Source: Chitinophaga pinensis (lineage in GTDB: Bacteria > Bacteroidota > Bacteroidia > Flavobacteriales_D > Crocinitomicaceae). From it: a stretch of DNA of 64,000 nt. Under the pieces are notes generated by a model. It had not been told where the DNA came from and searched no databases. It saw only the letters and a program-made list of their open reading frames with translations. Shown here in pieces: positions 51,654 through 59,792 of this stretch (its first letter is position 1; each line of letters begins with the position of its first letter). The translations under genes and the position numbers were made by a program. The stretch covers positions 22,857 to 86,856 of the forward strand of contig CAMAZP010000011.1 of NCBI GenBank assembly GCA_945863605.1, given 5' to 3'.

Positions 51654-53362
51654 TAGTCAACGTTATCGTGTAAAAAATTATTTCCTCTTAAAGTTGCTGA
51701 ACCATCTGCATTTCCAGATAATCCAAATTTAGAGTAAGGTGTTTCTGTGCTTGGTGTTTCGTGGTTCAAATTAATGTTTCGACGAACATAAGCAGGTTCT
51801 TTTTCAAATTCAGTAATACCCTCTGCTTTTTTCAATTTCGTAGTCAAATCTTGAATTCTAGACATTCTTTCGTTAGTTTTTCTATTCATTTCTTCTGGAG
51901 AAAGAACTTCTTTTTTGGGAGAATTATCAACAGAAGCTGTATTGTTAGTTTCTATTTTCAATTCATGTCTAATAATAATTTTGTCATCGGATAATGATGA
52001 ACTACTTTCTGTTTTAGTAATATTATTTTCAGATATTTTTTCATTTTCTTCTTCACTAGATTTAATTTCTACGATATCCCATGAATATTTTTGAACATTA
52101 TCAGCGCTATTTTTATTTTCTTCTTTTTCTTTTTCCTCCAATTTTGGTTGTTCGAATAAATTAAACATTTTTATTTCTTCTTTAACTTCAGTAGAATTTT
52201 GATAGTTATCTATTTTTTCGTTTGATGTTTCTTCAGATTTTAAAAATGGTGTTTGTTTTAATTGTTCTGTAACAGTTTGTACTTGTTGAACAGGGGTTTG
52301 AAGAGGAGCAGTAATTTCTTTTCGAGTATCATCATCCATGGAAATCAGAACTCTTTCAGAAGCTTTTTCGTAGTCTGTTATTTGACAAGGAGAAAAGCCA
52401 GTTGCAATTAAAGTGATACTAATTTTATCTCCAAGTGAAGCATCAAATCCGTGCCCCCATATGATATCTGCTGTTGCACCGGCAGCATCTTGAATGTAAT
52501 CTGTAATATCTGTAATTTCATCCATCATAACTTCTGCGTTTCCGTAAGTTATATTTAACAATACGTAGCGAGCACCGTTTATATCATTATCATTTAGAAG
52601 AGGAGATGTTAAAGCAGATTTAACAGCGATTATTGATCTATTGTCGCCTTCAGCAATACCACTACCCATAATTGCTCTTCCACTATTTCTCAAGACTGTA
52701 TTTACATCATTAAAGTCCACATTTATAGAACCAGTTACAGATATTACTTCAGCGATACCTTTAGCTGCGATAGTTAGTATATTGTCTGCATGACCAAAAG
52801 CATCAGATAAAGACATATTTTTACCAAATTCACGTAAACGTTCATTGTTGATAATTAATAGTGTATCTACGTTTTGTCGCATTTTTTCTAAGCCTTCTTC
52901 AGCTTGCTGTCTTCTTTTACGTCCCTCAAAGCTAAAAGGAACAGTTACAATTCCGACTGTTAAAATCCCTAAGTCTTTGGCAACTTGTGCAATCACAGGA
53001 GCTGCACCTGTACCAGTACCACCTCCCATACCAGCAGTTACGAATACCATTTTCGTATTTTTGGAAAGTAATTCTCTTATTTCTTCGATGTTTTCTATTG
53101 CGGCATTCATTCCAACTTCAGGTATCATGCCGGCGCCTCTACCTTCAGTTAAATTTGGTCCTAATTGTATTTTAAATGGTACTGGAGAAATATCTAATGC
53201 TTGACGATCAGTATTACACACAATGAAGTCAACACCGACAATTCCTTGACTAAACATATGGTTTACAGCATTACTACCACCTCCACCAACACCTATTACT
53301 TTTATTATTGAGTTTGAATCTCTTTGTAATTCAAATTCCATTTTTGGCATATCAAATTCCAT
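51653..53362 (-). CDS. ftsZ: cell division protein FtsZ
   Basis: Tubulin-like GTPase that forms the division ring. 569 residues: GTPase core about 15-330 with GGGGSNAVNHMF and the tubulin signature GGGTGTGAAPVIA, the T7 region NIDFNDVNTVL-like segment (VDFNDVNTVLR), then a 190-residue linker rich in Glu/Lys/Asn. Near residue 522 is EKEPAYVRRNINL, resembling the FtsA-binding C-terminal peptide, but about 37 further residues follow it. Long FtsZ tails are usual in Bacteroidota. Preceded by ftsA with a 30-bp gap. Confidence 0.97.
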   Translation of the reverse strand: MEFDMPKMEFELQRDSNSIIKVIGVGGGGSNAVNHMFSQGIVGVDFIVCNTDRQALDISPVPFKIQLGPNLTEGRGAGMIPEVGMNAAIENIEEIRELLSKNTKMVFVTAGMGGGTGTGAAPVIAQVAKDLGILTVGIVTVPFSFEGRKRRQQAEEGLEKMRQNVDTLLIINNERLREFGKNMSLSDAFGHADNILTIAAKGIAEVISVTGSINVDFNDVNTVLRNSGRAIMGSGIAEGDNRSIIAVKSALTSPLLNDNDINGARYVLLNITYGNAEVMMDEITDITDYIQDAAGATADIIWGHGFDASLGDKISITLIATGFSPCQITDYEKASERVLISMDDDTRKEITAPLQTPVQQVQTVTEQLKQTPFLKSEETSNEKIDNYQNSTEVKEEIKMFNLFEQPKLEEKEKEENKNSADNVQKYSWDIVEIKSSEEENEKISENNITKTESSSSLSDDKIIIRHELKIETNNTASVDNSPKKEVLSPEEMNRKTNERMSRIQDLTTKLKKAEGITEFEKEPAYVRRNINLNHETPSTETPYSKFGLSGNADGSATLRGNNFLHDNVD

Positions 53363-53392
53363 AACTACTCGTGTATTTTATATTTTTACTAT

Positions 53393-54736
53393 TTAATCAT
53401 TGTCATCACTAAAGAATTCTTTTGTGAAATCTCTCGTTGATTTTAATATTTTGTCGAAGAACCCTCCTCTTTTTTCAGGGTTAGAGTGTCCTCTGATTGT
53501 ATCATCATTTTCGCTCATAGATACATTTTCTTTAATTGTTTCAAACCCTTTCATTACTAATCCAATTCCTGTAGAATAAATAGGACTTGCTAATTCAGTT
53601 AAATTATTTGTATTAGCTAAATGTTCATTTGGATATCCGATACGAGTATCCATTCCAGTTATGAATTCAAATAATTGAGGTAAATGTTTAAGTTGAGCAC
53701 CCCCTCCAGTAACAACAATTCCGCAATTTAATTTTTTATGATAGCCAGAGTTTTTTATTTCATATTCAACCAATTCAATTATTTCTTCCATTCTTGCTTG
53801 GATAATATGTGCAAGATTTTTCTTTGTAATTTCTTTGTTATTTCTTCCATTAATTCCGGGTATGCATATAATTTCATTGTCTTTAGCTTCTGTTGCAAGT
53901 GCACAGCCAAATTCAACTTTTAAAGATTCTGCCGGATTTTGCAGGATTTTACATCCTTCTCTGATGTCTTGAGTTATGATGTTTCCTCCAAATGGTATTA
54001 CAGCAGTATGTCTAATTATTCCATTATGAAATATAGCAATATCTGTGGTACCCCCTCCAATATCTACAAGTACAACACCTGCTTCTTTTTCTTCATCGCT
54101 TAAAACTGCATCAGCTGAAGCAATTGGTTCTAAGATAATGTCTTTTATTTTTAATCCAGCTCTATCAACACATTTACGAATGTTAATAACGTTGTGAACT
54201 TGGCCGGTTATGATATGAAAGTTAGCTTCTAAACGTCTCCCAGGCATTCCTACTGGCTCTTTTATATCGTTTAGATTATCTACAATATACTCTTGAGGAA
54301 TTACTGTAATTATTTCCTCTCCTGGTGACATCACCATATTGTACATTTCTTCTATGAAACTATCTATATCTTTTTGGGATATTTCACCATCGCGGTCTTT
54401 GCGATTGTATATTCCACGATGTTGCATGCTTTTGATATGTTGTCCAGCTATACCAACATATACACTAGCTATTTTTAAACGCCCTTCTTGATCTTTTTCG
54501 GTTAATTTTATTGCAGATAAAATTGAGTCGACAGTTTTGTCAATGTTCTCTACTACACCGCGTCCTACACCTAGAGATAAACTTTTACCTTTTGCAATAA
54601 TTTCAATTTTTCCGTGTTCGTTTTTACGACCCACAAAACATGCGATTTTGGTAGTCCCAATATCTAGACCGACAACGATTTCCGATTTTTTCTGTTCGTT
54701 AATTACCTCTTTTTCTGCAAACGATTTGTCCATCAT
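53393..54736 (-). CDS. ftsA: cell division protein FtsA
   Basis: Actin-like protein that tethers FtsZ to the membrane. 447 residues. Phosphate 1 motif IVVGLDIGTTKIACFVG, the SHS2/1C subdomain, phosphate 2 VVLVDIGGGTTDIAIF, and the adenosine motif GIVVTGGGAQLKHLP are visible. The C-terminus (GGFFDKILKSTRDFTKEFFSD) is an amphipathic helix suited to membrane attachment. The first ATG lies inside the end of ftsQ, a 38-bp overlap. Confidence 0.96.
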   Translation of the reverse strand: MMDKSFAEKEVINEQKKSEIVVGLDIGTTKIACFVGRKNEHGKIEIIAKGKSLSLGVGRGVVENIDKTVDSILSAIKLTEKDQEGRLKIASVYVGIAGQHIKSMQHRGIYNRKDRDGEISQKDIDSFIEEMYNMVMSPGEEIITVIPQEYIVDNLNDIKEPVGMPGRRLEANFHIITGQVHNVINIRKCVDRAGLKIKDIILEPIASADAVLSDEEKEAGVVLVDIGGGTTDIAIFHNGIIRHTAVIPFGGNIITQDIREGCKILQNPAESLKVEFGCALATEAKDNEIICIPGINGRNNKEITKKNLAHIIQARMEEIIELVEYEIKNSGYHKKLNCGIVVTGGGAQLKHLPQLFEFITGMDTRIGYPNEHLANTNNLTELASPIYSTGIGLVMKGFETIKENVSMSENDDTIRGHSNPEKRGGFFDKILKSTRDFTKEFFSDDND

Positions 54737-55499
54737 ATTTTACACTAATTTCTTTGTACTTTGCCCAACCTTCATATGGGATTGCTTCTCTATAAAAAAC
54801 TTTTAATCGTTCAAATTTTTCTTCAACTTCTTCAATAGAATAGGCTGTTCCAAATATAATTTTTTGATCTCCTATCAATGGAACTAGCACAAAATCATTG
54901 TCTTTTTCAAGATAAACTTGACCGATAAGTTTTTGAAATAGTGGATCTTTGCAAACATAATTGGAAATACGGTAGATATCATCTAATTTTCGAATACTTT
55001 TCAAGGAGTCATTGTTAATAATATCACTCACTGATTGACGACTGTATTCATCTTTAATATTTCCAGAAAACACAAGGGTTCTAGCTGTATGTAATTCAGA
55101 ACGATTCATCATATTTCCATCTTCATCGAGGTAATAGCTTTTTCCATTGCTATTGAAAATTCTAGCTATAGGTTTTTTTAATATAATTTTTATGAACCAT
55201 TTCTTTCCAATATATCTGTATACAAGAACGGATTTAACTTCTTCCATTTTTGAAATTTTCTCTTCAATTAAATTAATGTTTAGTTCCTCATTTGTTTGAC
55301 CATCAAAAATTAATCGTTCCATTTTTAGTCGTGTCAATAATTCTAGCTCTGTCAAGAATGCATTTTCGTTGTCTGCGTGAATTGAAATATTTGGCAGATT
55401 AGGTTGCTTTTTTGCCTCTTCTTCGTCTGCTTTCACAAAAACAATAATGACCCCTATTAAAAGGCATATTACAACAACAATTTTTAACCATTTTCTCAT
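54699..55499 (-). CDS. ftsQ: cell division protein FtsQ
   Basis: 266 residues. A single N-terminal membrane segment (about 5-22: LKIVVVICLLIGVIIVFV) is followed by a POTRA-like region (ISIHADNENAFLTELELL ... ISKMEEVKSVLVYRYIGKKWFIKIILKKPIARIF) and a beta domain ending KYKEISVKYDGQIVCRKR. Divisome bridging protein acting in the periplasm. Sequence conservation is low, but size, topology and position between murC and ftsA identify it. Starts directly after the murC stop (TAAATG). Confidence 0.92.
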   Translation of the reverse strand: MRKWLKIVVVICLLIGVIIVFVKADEEEAKKQPNLPNISIHADNENAFLTELELLTRLKMERLIFDGQTNEELNINLIEEKISKMEEVKSVLVYRYIGKKWFIKIILKKPIARIFNSNGKSYYLDEDGNMMNRSELHTARTLVFSGNIKDEYSRQSVSDIINNDSLKSIRKLDDIYRISNYVCKDPLFQKLIGQVYLEKDNDFVLVPLIGDQKIIFGTAYSIEEVEEKFERLKVFYREAIPYEGWAKYKEISVKYDGQIVCRKRGN

Positions 55500-56885
55500 T
55501 TATAGCTCACTGTTTGAAGTTAATATTTCTTTCAATGGTTTAACGATTCTATCAATGTCACCAGCTCCAATAGTGAGTACAACTCCGTCTTTAATGTTTG
55601 ATAAATGTTGTAGTACTTCGCTAGATGTTTTGAGGCTTTTATTTTTTAATGATAATTTTGATAACAACCACTCACTAGTAATTCCGTGAATAGGTTCTTC
55701 TCTAGCAGGATAAATTGGCATTAAAACCAATTCATCAAATTTATTTAATTCTTCTACAAATCCGTCTATAAAATCTTTTGTTCTAGAAAATAGATGCGGT
55801 TGAAAGACTCCTAAAACTTTTTTGTCTGGATAAAGCATTCTAATTGACTCTAGTAAGCATTTAATTTCCATTGGATGATGTGCGTAGTCGTCTATGTAAA
55901 CAAAATCAGCTGTACGTAAATGATACTCGAAACGTCTTTTTACTCCTAAGAAACTCTCTAAACCATTTCTTATTTCGTTTTCGTTCATTCCTAATTCGTT
56001 TAAAAGCGCAATACAACCTAATGCGTTTTCTGCATTATGCAATCCAGGAATTCCGAGTTTTACTTTTTGCCAAAATTCGTTTTTCAAACGTACATCACTA
56101 TATAAAAAATTGTTTTCCCAAACGAAATTATTCATACTGTAATGAGCAGTTGAAGAGTTTAATGAGTAAGTAACTTTTTTTGCTAAAGTATTAAGATTCA
56201 ATCCTTCTTTTTCAATTAAAACTCCCTCTAAATCTGTTTTCATCGCATACTGTCGAAATCCATCTAAGAATTGATCAACATTGCCATAAATATCTAAATG
56301 ATCAGGATCTGAAGCAGTTATAATGCTTGCAAAAGGCGATAGTTGTAAAAAGGAACGATCAAACTCGTCGGCTTCAATTACGGTCCAATTACTGCTTGTT
56401 GAAAGCACAAGATTTGAATTGAAATTTGTTGCAATTCCTCCCAGAAATGCATTGCATCCCCAAGTGGATTGGTTTAAAATATGAGCTAAAAGAGAACTTG
56501 TGGTTGTTTTTCCATGTGTACCAGCAACACACAAACCTTTGGAAGTTCTTGTTAGCATTCCTAAGATTTCAGAGCGTTTGTAAAGCTTTATTTCTTTTGA
56601 CTTCAAGAACTTAAATTCTCCCATTTTTGCAGGAATCGCAGGTGTATAAATAACTAGTGTACCATTTAAATCTTTGATTTCATCTGCTATTTCCTCACCT
56701 AAATCGTCATAATGAATTACACATCCTTCTGTTTCTAATTGTTTTGTAAGTTCTGTTGCTGTTTTATCGTAACCCAACACTTTCAATCCTTGGCTTTTAA
56801 AATACCTAGCCAATGCAGACATTCCAATTCCACCAATTCCGAGGAAGTAAACTGTTTTGTATGTGTTTAATAGGTTGTTTTTCAT
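55500..56885 (-). CDS. murC: UDP-N-acetylmuramate-L-alanine ligase
   Basis: Adds L-Ala to UDP-MurNAc with ATP, first step of the stem peptide. 461 residues. N-terminal Rossmann motif YFLGIGGIGMSALARYF, ATP loop CVAGTHGKTTTSSLL, ASDPDHLDIYGN, and the C-terminal DYAHHPMEIKCLLESIR of Mur ligases are all present. It begins after the longest gap inside the dcw cluster (139 bp, repeat-bearing). Confidence 0.97.
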   Translation of the reverse strand: MKNNLLNTYKTVYFLGIGGIGMSALARYFKSQGLKVLGYDKTATELTKQLETEGCVIHYDDLGEEIADEIKDLNGTLVIYTPAIPAKMGEFKFLKSKEIKLYKRSEILGMLTRTSKGLCVAGTHGKTTTSSLLAHILNQSTWGCNAFLGGIATNFNSNLVLSTSSNWTVIEADEFDRSFLQLSPFASIITASDPDHLDIYGNVDQFLDGFRQYAMKTDLEGVLIEKEGLNLNTLAKKVTYSLNSSTAHYSMNNFVWENNFLYSDVRLKNEFWQKVKLGIPGLHNAENALGCIALLNELGMNENEIRNGLESFLGVKRRFEYHLRTADFVYIDDYAHHPMEIKCLLESIRMLYPDKKVLGVFQPHLFSRTKDFIDGFVEELNKFDELVLMPIYPAREEPIHGITSEWLLSKLSLKNKSLKTSSEVLQHLSNIKDGVVLTIGAGDIDRIVKPLKEILTSNSEL

Positions 56886-56941
56886 TTTTTTTCTTTTGAT
56901 GTTAGGATATTATGAGAGAATGAGAAATGAGTTAATAACGG

Positions 56942-57032
56942 AGTGAATTTGCAATCTTCCAATCTGCAATTTGCAATTTAATTTTACTCTTCATTTTTTA
57001 TTCTTAATTCTATATTTTTAATTCTTAATTCT
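56942..57032. repeat. short direct repeats in the murG-murC gap
   Basis: Block 1 (about 56948-56980) is a near 8-bp periodic run: ttgcaatc, ttccaatc, tgcaattt, gcaattta. Block 2 has ATTCTTAATTCT twice (57000-57011 and 57021-57032), the second copy reaching into the 3' end of murG, whose stop is at 57025. The whole 139-bp gap (56886-57024) is otherwise AT-rich with no gene or clear promoter. Confidence 0.7.
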
Positions 57033-58155
57033 CAACTTTACTCCCTCTCCTTCTTTTTCTATCCACAATAATTTCACATACATCTACAATCTCTAATGTT
57101 GCATTCGGTTTTTCTAATTGTTTTAAAGCTTTTGATATATCTGTTTGTTTAGTTTTATCTTTTAATAATTCCAAGGCTTCCGGTACAAGTAGTTTTCTTG
57201 CCTCACTATCTTTAACTAAAATCGCTGCATTTTTTTCGACCAAGGCCATTGCGTTTTTCGTTTGATGGTCCTCCGAAACGTTTGGTGATGGTACAAGAAT
57301 TATCGGTTTTCCGACCATACTTAGTTCTGAAACAGATATTGCTCCAGCACGAGAAATAATGATATCAGCTGCGGCATAAGCCAAGTCCATTCTATGAATG
57401 AATTGCAATAGTTTTATGTTAGACATATCCTCGTTGAACGTTTCTTCAATGATTGTGTCGTAATAGTGTTTTCCTGTTTGAAGTAACACTTGAACATTTG
57501 CCTCGTTGATTGTTTCAATGTGTTTGACAATCGAACGATTTAAAGTCTTTGCACCAAGGCTTCCTCCAATAACTAAAATCACAGGTTTGCTTTTATCTAA
57601 TTTGTAAAAAGCTAGTGCTTCTTCTTTAGTTGCAGTTGTGTCGTGAAACTCTTTTCGGACAGGATTACCAGTTAGCACAATTTTATCATTTGGGAAAAAG
57701 CGATTCATGTTTTCATACGCAACACAGATGTTTTCAGCTTTTCTAGCAAGCATTTTATTCGTCTTTCCTGGAAATGAATTTTGCTCTTGTATTATGGTTG
57801 GAATACCTAACCAATTCGCCATTTTTAAAGTTGGACCACTTGCGTAACCACCAACACCAATCACTAATTGCGGTTTGAATTTATCTAAAATACTTCTAGC
57901 TCTCCACAAACTCTTAATGATTTTAAAAGGAAGCAATAGATTTGACAAGGAAAAATCACGTTGAAAACCTACAATACGTAAACCTTCAATTTTATAACCT
58001 GCTTGTGGTACTTTTTCCATCTCCATTTTTCCACTCGCTCCAACAAACAAAATTTTGACTTTCGGATTTCTTCTCTTAATTTCATCGGCTATCGCTATCG
58101 CAGGGAAGATATGTCCTCCTGTTCCGCCACCTGAAATTACAACTCGTTCTATCAT
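57025..58155 (-). CDS. murG: UDP-GlcNAc:lipid I N-acetylglucosaminyltransferase
   Basis: Makes lipid II from lipid I on the inner face of the membrane. 376 residues, GT28 family. VISGGGTGGHIFPAIAIADEI at the N-terminus, GVGGYASGP, TGNPVRKEF, VIGGSLGAKTLN and the UDP-GlcNAc site ISRAGAISVSELSMVGKPIILVPSPNVSEDHQTKNA are typical. The basic C-terminus (IIVDRKRRRGSK) fits membrane association. Starts 10 bp after ftsW. Confidence 0.97.
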   Translation of the reverse strand: MIERVVISGGGTGGHIFPAIAIADEIKRRNPKVKILFVGASGKMEMEKVPQAGYKIEGLRIVGFQRDFSLSNLLLPFKIIKSLWRARSILDKFKPQLVIGVGGYASGPTLKMANWLGIPTIIQEQNSFPGKTNKMLARKAENICVAYENMNRFFPNDKIVLTGNPVRKEFHDTTATKEEALAFYKLDKSKPVILVIGGSLGAKTLNRSIVKHIETINEANVQVLLQTGKHYYDTIIEETFNEDMSNIKLLQFIHRMDLAYAAADIIISRAGAISVSELSMVGKPIILVPSPNVSEDHQTKNAMALVEKNAAILVKDSEARKLLVPEALELLKDKTKQTDISKALKQLEKPNATLEIVDVCEIIVDRKRRRGSKVEN

Positions 58156-58165
58156 AATAATTTAT

Positions 58166-59338
58166 TTATTTTTCTGCCTTTGGTTCAGCAGTTGTTAAAT
58201 CTTTCTTTTTTTGTTGTTGGTAGGCGAAAGATTGTATTATTCCAATGGAGACACAAGCCATGATTAATGCTGAACCTCCCATTGCCAAAAAGGGCATATT
58301 TTGACCAGTAACAGGAAAAACTCCTGTACATACTAACATATTAATGCTAGCTTGAGATAATAGATGAATACCAATTCCAAGACTTGCAAAAGACTGAAAA
58401 AGATCTTCATTTGCCAGTGCGAGTTTTATAATCCGAAACAATAAAATAAGGTACACAAGAACAAGAATTACAGAAAAAATTAGTCCAAATTCCTCAACAA
58501 AACTTGCATAATAAAAGTCAGCATATGCTTCTGGCAGGTATTCTTTAAGTTTTCCATCTCCAACACCTTGTCCGAAGAAATGGCCATTATGAATTGCCAA
58601 TTTTGCATTATTTGCTTGTGCATTTTCTAGGTTATTTTCGTCGCTAGCTGCTCGATTAGTAATTCGGTTTTTCCACGTATCGTATCTAGATAGTATATTT
58701 AAACTAGGTAAGCTTAAATGCAGTAAGAGTACTAAACCAGCTAAACCAACGATTGCTATTCCGATACTCATGAGCTTTAAAAATGGCACTCTTCCGATGA
58801 ATAGCATTACCATTGATAGCATAAACAACATAAAAGCTGTTGAGAAGTTGTCTTTTACAATCAGTCCACAAATTACTACAATTGGAAGCATAATAGGAAA
58901 AATACCTTCTCTCCAATTATCTAATTTTTCTTTTTTGCGTACAAGAAGTTTTGAAATATATAGCAATAATGCAAGTTTTGCAAAATCAGAAGATTGGAAG
59001 GTCAAACTAACAAAAGGAATACGTATCCATCGTCCAGCTCCATTTACTTCAACACCAAAGAACAATGTGAAAAGCAACATCCCAATTGCAAGATAATAAC
59101 TAAATTTTGAGAGTTGACCAATATATTTCGGATTGACACGATGTACAAAATACATGGCTATAAATCCTATAACTACGTAAATAAAATGTTTAAATAGATA
59201 ACTAAATGGAGTACCACCCTCAATTTTCACAAGTATAGGTACAAAACTATACACTGTTACTAAGGAGAACCCCATCATTAAAAGAGTTATAATCCAAATG
59301 ATTCGATCGCCTTTCAGATATTTTAAGTAGTCTCTCAT
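58166..59338 (-). CDS. ftsW: cell division/peptidoglycan polymerase FtsW (SEDS family)
   Basis: 390 residues, about ten membrane segments. SEDS-family glycosyltransferase that polymerises lipid II at the septum with FtsI. The family signatures NNAKLAIHNGHFFGQGVGDGKLKEYLPEAYADFYYASFVEEFG (large periplasmic loop and the following E-E) and VTGQNMPFLAMGGSALIMACVSIGII are present, as is the catalytic-region Asp in SFQSSDFAKLALLLY-like TLTFQSSDFAKL. Its ATG overlaps the stop of the 148-residue gene upstream (4 bp, ATGA). Confidence 0.96.
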   Translation of the reverse strand: MRDYLKYLKGDRIIWIITLLMMGFSLVTVYSFVPILVKIEGGTPFSYLFKHFIYVVIGFIAMYFVHRVNPKYIGQLSKFSYYLAIGMLLFTLFFGVEVNGAGRWIRIPFVSLTFQSSDFAKLALLLYISKLLVRKKEKLDNWREGIFPIMLPIVVICGLIVKDNFSTAFMLFMLSMVMLFIGRVPFLKLMSIGIAIVGLAGLVLLLHLSLPSLNILSRYDTWKNRITNRAASDENNLENAQANNAKLAIHNGHFFGQGVGDGKLKEYLPEAYADFYYASFVEEFGLIFSVILVLVYLILLFRIIKLALANEDLFQSFASLGIGIHLLSQASINMLVCTGVFPVTGQNMPFLAMGGSALIMACVSIGIIQSFAYQQQKKKDLTTAEPKAEK

Positions 59339-59781
59339 TGAATTTGCACCAATTCTAAAAAGTTATTTATTTGAAGATTTGTATATTCTGTATTTGAATC
59401 AGTTGAGGTGAAAAGTACAATTCCTGGTTTTTTAGAATTTTCTTTAATTGCTATAAGCGCTTCGTTGATGTCCACGAAATACAAACATTTTTCGTTTTTG
59501 AATTCAGTTTCTCCGATGATTAAAAAATGTAACACTTTTTTTTCAATAGTAGGGTTTTGCTCTAAAATCGCTTCCATTTCAGAACTGTTTCCAATCCAAA
59601 CAACATCAAAAGGAAAAGATTCAATTGTTGGATTTAAGGATTCTACATCAGGGTACAACCAAATAAAGACATCCATTCCAAATAACTTTCCTTTTGGCAT
59701 CAATGTACCTTTTCTAGAAATTGATAATTCAGAATTTTGTTCAACAAAATTTTTAACCCCACTCTTTTCTTTATCACTCAT
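59335..59781 (-). CDS. unknown protein in dcw cluster, possible MurD C-terminal-domain relative
   Basis: 148 residues between murD (11 bp upstream) and ftsW (4-bp ATGA overlap downstream), so it is an integral operon member. No signal peptide or membrane segment. After a polar N-terminus (about 1-45), residues 55-148 show an alternating strand-helix pattern: FDVVWIGNSSEMEAIL, EKKVLHFLIIGETEFK, CLYFVDINEALIAIKENS, PGIVLFTSTDSN, LQINNFLELV. This parallels MurD domain 3 (PTVWIVGGVDKG, VKAIICLGADNE, TIVEVNSATEAVAYG, ETVLLSPACASFD, RGNQFKQAV), but catalytic and substrate residues such as the SP-SFD motif are lost. The likeness is my reading by eye and unproven. It could be a regulator or scaffold for murein synthesis, or an unrelated fold. 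Confidence 0.7.
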   Translation of the reverse strand: MSDKEKSGVKNFVEQNSELSISRKGTLMPKGKLFGMDVFIWLYPDVESLNPTIESFPFDVVWIGNSSEMEAILEQNPTIEKKVLHFLIIGETEFKNEKCLYFVDINEALIAIKENSKKPGIVLFTSTDSNTEYTNLQINNFLELVQIQ

Positions 59782-59792
59782 CTTTACAGAAA

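Noticed and set aside
52845..53204. Plus-strand 119-codon open frame
   Set aside because: Antisense to the conserved FtsZ GTPase core; the protein has no plausible domain.
59335..59781. Frameshifted 3' fragment of murD
   Set aside because: murD upstream is complete with its own domain 3 and stop codon, so this is a separate gene even if related.
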